DNA from: an uncultured Bacteroidia bacterium
GTDB lineage: Bacteria > Bacteroidota > Bacteroidia > Bacteroidales > F082
Reading direction: 5' to 3'
Assembly (NCBI GenBank): GCA_902801625.1
Contig: CADCJI010000005.1
Span: 124,001 to 188,000, forward strand
DNA length: 64,000 bases
Shown: positions 60,329-64,000 of the stretch, one piece after another
Layout of the letters: every line of letters starts with the position of its first letter
How positions within the stretch are numbered: the first letter of the stretch is position 1
Program-made: the position numbers and the translations under genes
The notes under the pieces: model-generated
Told to the model about the DNA's origin: nothing
Databases searched by the model: none
Seen by the model: the letters and a program-made list of their open reading frames with translations, nothing else

Positions 60329-60421
60329 TCGAAAACCCCGAAAGAACCAAAAAGAGATTTACACTTTCAACTCTACACTATACACTGTCTCTAAACTCTA
60401 AACTCTGAACTCTAAACTATA
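60329..60421. repeat. Half repeat arm plus heptamer tandem, copy 4
   Basis: ATCGAAAACCCCGAAAGAAC (from 60329), related to the AACAACGAAA arms, followed by ACTTTCA/ACTCTAA units (60359-60421), ending 3 nt before the ugd fragment. Confidence 0.7.
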
Positions 60422-60424
60422 CCC

Positions 60425-60544
60425 ATGAATATCGCAGTAGCAGGCACTGGCTATGTCGGGCTTTCCATCGCCACCTTGTTGGCACATCACAACCACGTCA
60501 CCGCAGTGGATGTTGTTCCCGAAAAGTGTTATGCTGCAAACTAA
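60425..60544 (+). pseudogene. Truncated second ugd copy
   Basis: 39 codons: [20 protein letters not shown], then [14 protein letters not shown], aligning with residues 1-34 of the intact Ugd at 52054 (29 of 34 identical). After EK the frame reads CYAAN and stops; no further ugd sequence follows. The break at about 60526 marks the border between the sugar cluster and the AT-rich accessory block. Confidence 0.88.
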
Positions 60545-60563
60545 AAATCCTAAATTAACCAAG

Positions 60564-61460
60564 ATGGCTGTCATCAAAGAATATATCAATGTAAGGGACG
60601 ATAGGTTATTGGATGGCTTGACTCCAGTGGTTCGTTTGATGACCCGAATTGAAGCATTATCTGAGACAGAAGCAGTTACAATCGATTTCGGTGATACAGT
60701 TTTTATTACTCCTGTGTGTGCATTATCGATGATAGTATACTTGGCAGGGTGTGGAAGAAAGGTTTCCATGAGAAATATACCAGATTATCTTGAAACAATA
60801 GGTATAACTAATGGTGGAATAAAACCTGACCAAATGCGACGGACTGAGTTTTTAGCCATAATGGAGAAGTATTCTGCAAAAAGTTACATTCCCATCGTCA
60901 GTTTTGCAGCAAGCGAAAACATTGATGACAAGGAGGCTATTTCTTCTGTTGTAGAGAATATTCTTATTCGTCAACTGAACATCCGTCCGAATGTGGCTAT
61001 GGGTCTGAAGTATATGGTGGAAGAGACCCTTGATAATATCACCGAGCATTCTAAGTCGAAGCGAGGATTTATTATGGCGCAGGCCTATCCTAGGAAAGGG
61101 TATCTTGACATTTGTATGGCTGACAACGGTGTAACATTGTTGGGTAGTTACAAAAAGCTGGCAGATAATGAGATTGTTGATGACTTGGAAGCCATTAAGG
61201 CCGCAAATCGAGGTATTTCGAGTAAGAATCTTCCTGAAGCAGAAAATCGAGGTTATGGCATCCAAACCTCGAAACGAATGCTAGTAGAAGGTTTGGGAGG
61301 ACAATATCTGATGATTTCAGGTAGTTGCATGTATTTGAAAAGTCCAGGACACGATAATGTTTATAGTGTCCCAGATGGTTTGCGTTGGAATGGAACAATT
61401 GTTGCATTGCGCATTCCAGTTGATTCTTCTCAGTTTAATTATGTCAATTATTTAGAATAA
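60564..61460 (+). CDS. STAS-like plus HATPase protein
   Basis: 298 residues from ATG 60564. The N-terminal 110 residues (AVTIDFGDTVFITPVCALSMIVYLAG) look STAS-like. The C-terminal GHKL ATPase has an N box MVEETLDNITEHSKSKRG (about 151-168), G1-like ICMADNG, and G2-like NRGYGIQTSKRMLVEGLGG. This resembles anti-sigma-factor kinases of the RsbW type. With the STAS protein next door (13 nt gap) it may form a partner-switching pair, or part of a defence module; both are inference. AT-rich. Confidence 0.7.
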   Translation: MAVIKEYINVRDDRLLDGLTPVVRLMTRIEALSETEAVTIDFGDTVFITPVCALSMIVYLAGCGRKVSMRNIPDYLETIGITNGGIKPDQMRRTEFLAIMEKYSAKSYIPIVSFAASENIDDKEAISSVVENILIRQLNIRPNVAMGLKYMVEETLDNITEHSKSKRGFIMAQAYPRKGYLDICMADNGVTLLGSYKKLADNEIVDDLEAIKAANRGISSKNLPEAENRGYGIQTSKRMLVEGLGGQYLMISGSCMYLKSPGHDNVYSVPDGLRWNGTIVALRIPVDSSQFNYVNYLE

Positions 61461-61473
61461 AACAAAGTGGATT

Positions 61474-61830
61474 ATGAAAACGATAGATATAGCTCAAATC
61501 CTTTCTCCAGATTTAAAGTCCAGGATGAGGGCGCAAGATTTGAAGCTGTTGATAGAGAACAGCGAGGCTGATGTTGTAGAAATAGATTTCCACGGGGTGA
61601 AGTTTGCCACACGTAGCTTCATCGATGAGTTCTATAATCTCTTTCTAAAGAATCCGGAGGCAAATGCCTTCAAGGTGGAATTGACTAATGTGCCCGAGGA
61701 CATCAAAACCATGCTTGATGCCGTGAGCCGCACGCAAGTCCGTGCCAAAGTGATTCCCTCGCAGATGCAAGAGATTTCTTTTGCCAATGTGAAAGAGTTC
61801 TTGAATTATTTGAGTTCGGTAGCGTTGTAG
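61474..61830 (+). CDS. STAS-like DUF4325 protein
   Basis: 118 residues. DUF4325 pattern: AQDLKLLIENSEADVVEIDFHGVKFATRSFIDEFYNLFL, then a helix and VIPSQMQEISFANVKEFLNYL. STAS-like domains bind partner ATPases or phosphatases; the HATPase gene directly upstream is the natural candidate. Followed by a repeat block. Confidence 0.75.
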   Translation: MKTIDIAQILSPDLKSRMRAQDLKLLIENSEADVVEIDFHGVKFATRSFIDEFYNLFLKNPEANAFKVELTNVPEDIKTMLDAVSRTQVRAKVIPSQMQEISFANVKEFLNYLSSVAL

Positions 61831-61833
61831 ATT

Positions 61834-61893
61834 TAAATATCGAAAAACCCGAAAGAAACGAAAAGAGTTTTACACTTTCAACTCTAAACCAAC
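61834..61893. repeat. Half repeat arm plus short heptamer tandem
   Basis: AATATCGAAAAACCCGAAAG (from 61834) followed by ACTTTCA/ACTCTAA units to 61893, the same order as at 60329-60421. Confidence 0.7.
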
Positions 61894-61899
61894 AAGACT

Positions 61900-62301
61900 A
61901 TGAAAATCTTTCAAACATATAAAACCGAGAAAGGTAAACACAAAATCAACAGGGGTTTGTTATGGGAATACCGTTTGGAGGACTTCGACTGGCAGAAATA
62001 TCGTAGGGTTGTGGTTGAGCGTGTCATTAAAATGGGGAGACTCTCTGACTGGTATGGGGCTTTCGACCTCTATGGTGGAATCCGGGGGTTCCGTAAGATT
62101 GCCCGTGACGAGGTGGTGGACTTGACGCCTCGTGAGTTGGATTTTGTATGTATGGCGTTGAATATCAACAAAACGGAAACAAGATGTTACAAACAAGAAC
62201 AGTTAAGACGTCAACACTTGGGTGATGCTATTATGACTGATAACCCAGATAAAGTGTATTTGACAGCTCCATTGAAAAAAAGAGACCTGTCTAAACTCTG
62301 A
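61900..62301 (+). CDS. DUF6922-like protein
   Basis: 133 residues. LLWEYRLEDFDWQKYRRVVVERVIKMGRLSDWYGAFDLYGG fits the DUF6922 pattern (L.WE.D...DW.K....VV.RV...G...D), found in Bacteroidota often beside AbiEii-type nucleotidyltransferase toxins, where it may act as an antitoxin. No such toxin is visible here; the C-terminal 45 residues are unlike the family core. Role uncertain. Confidence 0.6.
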   Translation: MKIFQTYKTEKGKHKINRGLLWEYRLEDFDWQKYRRVVVERVIKMGRLSDWYGAFDLYGGIRGFRKIARDEVVDLTPRELDFVCMALNINKTETRCYKQEQLRRQHLGDAIMTDNPDKVYLTAPLKKRDLSKL

Positions 62302-62347
62302 AGGGGTCTTTCATCTTATAGATAGACTATTACTTCGAAAATATCCC

Positions 62348-62776
62348 ATGATTCAACAAGAATACCTTTCCAACTGGCACGATAGCTTTGTGAACTATAA
62401 AAACAAAGACATGAAACAAAAAGAAATGAACGAACAGATAGAATTGATAATGAAATTCATAGACGCTTTTAGCGAGCCTAATCCCACGCCCGAGCAAAAG
62501 ATTATCAAGGCACTCGTTAAGGCGGCTTTACTTAGCGATAACTTAGTGTTATATATTGGAGAGGTCTCAAGGGCTTTACATGGTTTTGGAAAAGTTAATG
62601 GCGACACGGTGAAAGGAATGGTCGAATATGTGAAAGCCCAACATGAAGTTCAGATTCGCAATCTTGATTGTTCTGAAGAGGAAAAAGATGATATGGTAAA
62701 GCAGGAGGAGAATCGGTTGACCAAAGCTGAAGTCTGGATTCTTGGGTCTTTGGCACATTTGGGTTTGTTGAAATGA
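62348..62776 (+). CDS. Hypothetical small helical protein
   Basis: 142 residues from 62348; ATG 62411 (MKQKEMNEQIELIMKF) would give 121 and is equally plausible. Almost all helical, rich in Lys and Glu, no signal peptide or motif that I recognise. It stands between the DUF6922 gene and the ATPase, so it may belong to the same accessory module. Confidence 0.5.
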   Translation: MIQQEYLSNWHDSFVNYKNKDMKQKEMNEQIELIMKFIDAFSEPNPTPEQKIIKALVKAALLSDNLVLYIGEVSRALHGFGKVNGDTVKGMVEYVKAQHEVQIRNLDCSEEEKDDMVKQEENRLTKAEVWILGSLAHLGLLK

Positions 62777-62902
62777 TAAATGCTTGTGTTGTATTCAAAT
62801 CTGTTTCACTTCAGAATCTCTGCAAATAGCTGATTTTACTAGTATTTCAAAGAACTATATTGTTTTTTAGTGGACAGCAATATAAAAATACGATTAAATA
62901 AA

Positions 62903-64000
62903 ATGAAAGAATCTATAGTAATAAGGCATTTTGGTCCTATTGATCATCTTGAATTAGAGGATATCAAACCAATCACTGTTTTTGTCGGTGAATCGGGCAG
63001 TGGTAAAAGCACTATCATGAAAGTACTTGCCATTTTCCGTTGGATTTACAAGATGGTAGGAATACGTTCCTATATGAAGGACTATTCTAGTATAAAGAAG
63101 TCGCCGTTTAGGTTTAATTTTCCATTTTACTTGAAACAGGATGGACTGAATGGATACCTTTCCCAGGATACCTATATTCATTATTCGCGAGGCTTATGCG
63201 CTATGGAATATAGCAACTCAAAGTTCAAGTTGTTGAGGCAACGCATTCCGGCCAATGAGTTGAATCTTGAGAAAATTTCTTATATTTCCGAAAAACGGAA
63301 CCTTATTCCTGATGTTCTTGACCATAATCTTGTTATCACCAAGAAAGCTTTTTATCTTAACGAAGTTTGGGGTGATTATATGTTGGCAGCTGAGCAGATT
63401 CAGGAGCTGGACATGCCTTTCACCAATGTCAAGTTTGTGAAACGCAAAACCAAGCAGGGTATAAAACATAGCATTCAACCCATGGGTACTAGTAGACCAT
63501 ATACCATTGATTTGAAAGAAGCATCGTCGGGTATGCAGTCGTCGACCCCATTGTCGTTGATTGTAGAGTATTTTTCTCATCACTATGATTTGGTTAAAGC
63601 TATGAACAAGTCTGTCCTCTCATATCTGTCGGAACAAGATAATTTGAAAGATTTTCATAGTGAGATGAATATTGGTGATTTTCCATCCAAAAGGGTCAAT
63701 CTCTTCATCGAGGAGCCTGAACTAAGCCTTTTCCCGGATAACCAAGTGGGGTTAATAGATTTTCTTGTTGACCGATGCTTCCGTTCAAAGACTGGGGATT
63801 ATGACATCACTATGATGATTTCTACCCACAGTCCTTATATTGTGAATTATTTAAATGTGTTGTTGCGTCGGCCTGAAAACTGCATTCATATCAACAAAGA
63901 ATGGCTCTCTGTTTATCGTTTATATGAGGGTGGTATTCAGGATTTGATGATGCGTAATGCCGATAATGAAGTGGTAGCTGTTGATACCCGAGATTTGTCG
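62903..64000 (+). CDS. AAA_21/OLD-type ATPase, 3' end outside the window
   Basis: At least 366 residues, open to the last base. Walker A FVGESGSGKSTIMK (about 28-41), signature-like EASSGMQSSTPL (about 211-222), Walker B VNLFIEEPELSLFP (about 262-275), and the STHSPYIVN motif (about 305-313). This is the ABC-type ATPase core of OLD/AAA_21 proteins, many of which work in phage defence with a nuclease domain or partner. The C terminus and downstream gene are needed to tell. AT-rich like the preceding genes. The 126 nt before it show no clear promoter. Confidence 0.82.
   Translation, partial: MKESIVIRHFGPIDHLELEDIKPITVFVGESGSGKSTIMKVLAIFRWIYKMVGIRSYMKDYSSIKKSPFRFNFPFYLKQDGLNGYLSQDTYIHYSRGLCAMEYSNSKFKLLRQRIPANELNLEKISYISEKRNLIPDVLDHNLVITKKAFYLNEVWGDYMLAAEQIQELDMPFTNVKFVKRKTKQGIKHSIQPMGTSRPYTIDLKEASSGMQSSTPLSLIVEYFSHHYDLVKAMNKSVLSYLSEQDNLKDFHSEMNIGDFPSKRVNLFIEEPELSLFPDNQVGLIDFLVDRCFRSKTGDYDITMMISTHSPYIVNYLNVLLRRPENCIHINKEWLSVYRLYEGGIQDLMMRNADNEVVAVDTRDLS

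Noticed and set aside
60564-64000. Prophage or integrative element
   Set aside because: No integrase, portal, terminase or attachment-site duplication is visible, so only an accessory block is claimed.

Overview
The window looks like a chromosomal segment of an uncultured-type member of Bacteroidota, most likely order Bacteroidales. Support: promoters of the TAnnTTTG(C) -7 type, often about 20-35 nt before the start codon; almost no Shine-Dalgarno sequences; three secreted proteins with C-terminal type IX secretion (T9SS) sorting domains; GldH next to RicT; OstA-like, PorT-like and BACON-type proteins. There is no rRNA, CRISPR array, integrase or phage structural gene.

Layout. 0-8 kb: a BACON lipoprotein, a tandem pair of GT-C-like membrane proteins, tRNA-Cys, and an AT-rich three-gene secretion unit (anchor-L/T9SS protein, lipoprotein, beta-barrel). 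8-17.7 kb: housekeeping (glnS, MazG-like, OstA-like, gpmA, Omp85-like, mntP, a broken tRNA-Pro, a T9SS protein, U32 peptidase). 17.7-24 kb: an archaeal-type ATPase, PHP phosphatase, purC, a REP-associated transposase (RAYT) amid its palindromes, phoH, SAM hydroxide adenosyltransferase. 23.5-29.2 kb: minus-strand operon ricT-gldH-pbp1A-obg-PAP2. 29-44 kb: lemA, glmS, tRNA-Leu, prs, rplY, pth, a PIN toxin-antitoxin pair, an rRNA methyltransferase, gltX, AsmA-like, M28 peptidase, tsaB, an orphan N6-DNA methyltransferase and a GIY-YIG element. 44.7-60.3 kb: sugar-nucleotide supply cluster (galE, DUF4954, nagB, wlbA/wbpB-like, tviB-like, ugd, PIG-L-like, pnuC, capE-capF-capG for UDP-L-FucNAc, wbuC). 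It contains no glycosyltransferase, flippase or polymerase, and ends in a truncated second ugd. 60.5-64 kb: an AT-rich accessory block (STAS/HATPase pair, DUF6922, a small helical protein, an OLD/AAA_21-type ATPase running off the end).

The striking theme is repeats. At least nine families of short palindromic or tandem sequence fill the gaps, mostly as inverted doublets like REPINs, and some lie in frame inside genes (PHP phosphatase, PIG-L-like, capF, capG, the N terminus of gldH). Three families are each tied to one small gene of a DNA-cleaving or nuclease-like family: GCATCCC/GGGATGC palindromes with a RAYT; CCCTGAGCCTGTCGAAGGG doublets with a GIY-YIG gene bounded by a perfect 25-bp inverted repeat; and AACAACGAAAnACACGAA doublets with a GxxExxY (PD-(D/E)XK-like) gene. 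I propose the last two as candidate nuclease-linked repeat systems that parallel RAYT/REPIN. That is inference. The inverted repeats and the in-frame copies are directly visible.
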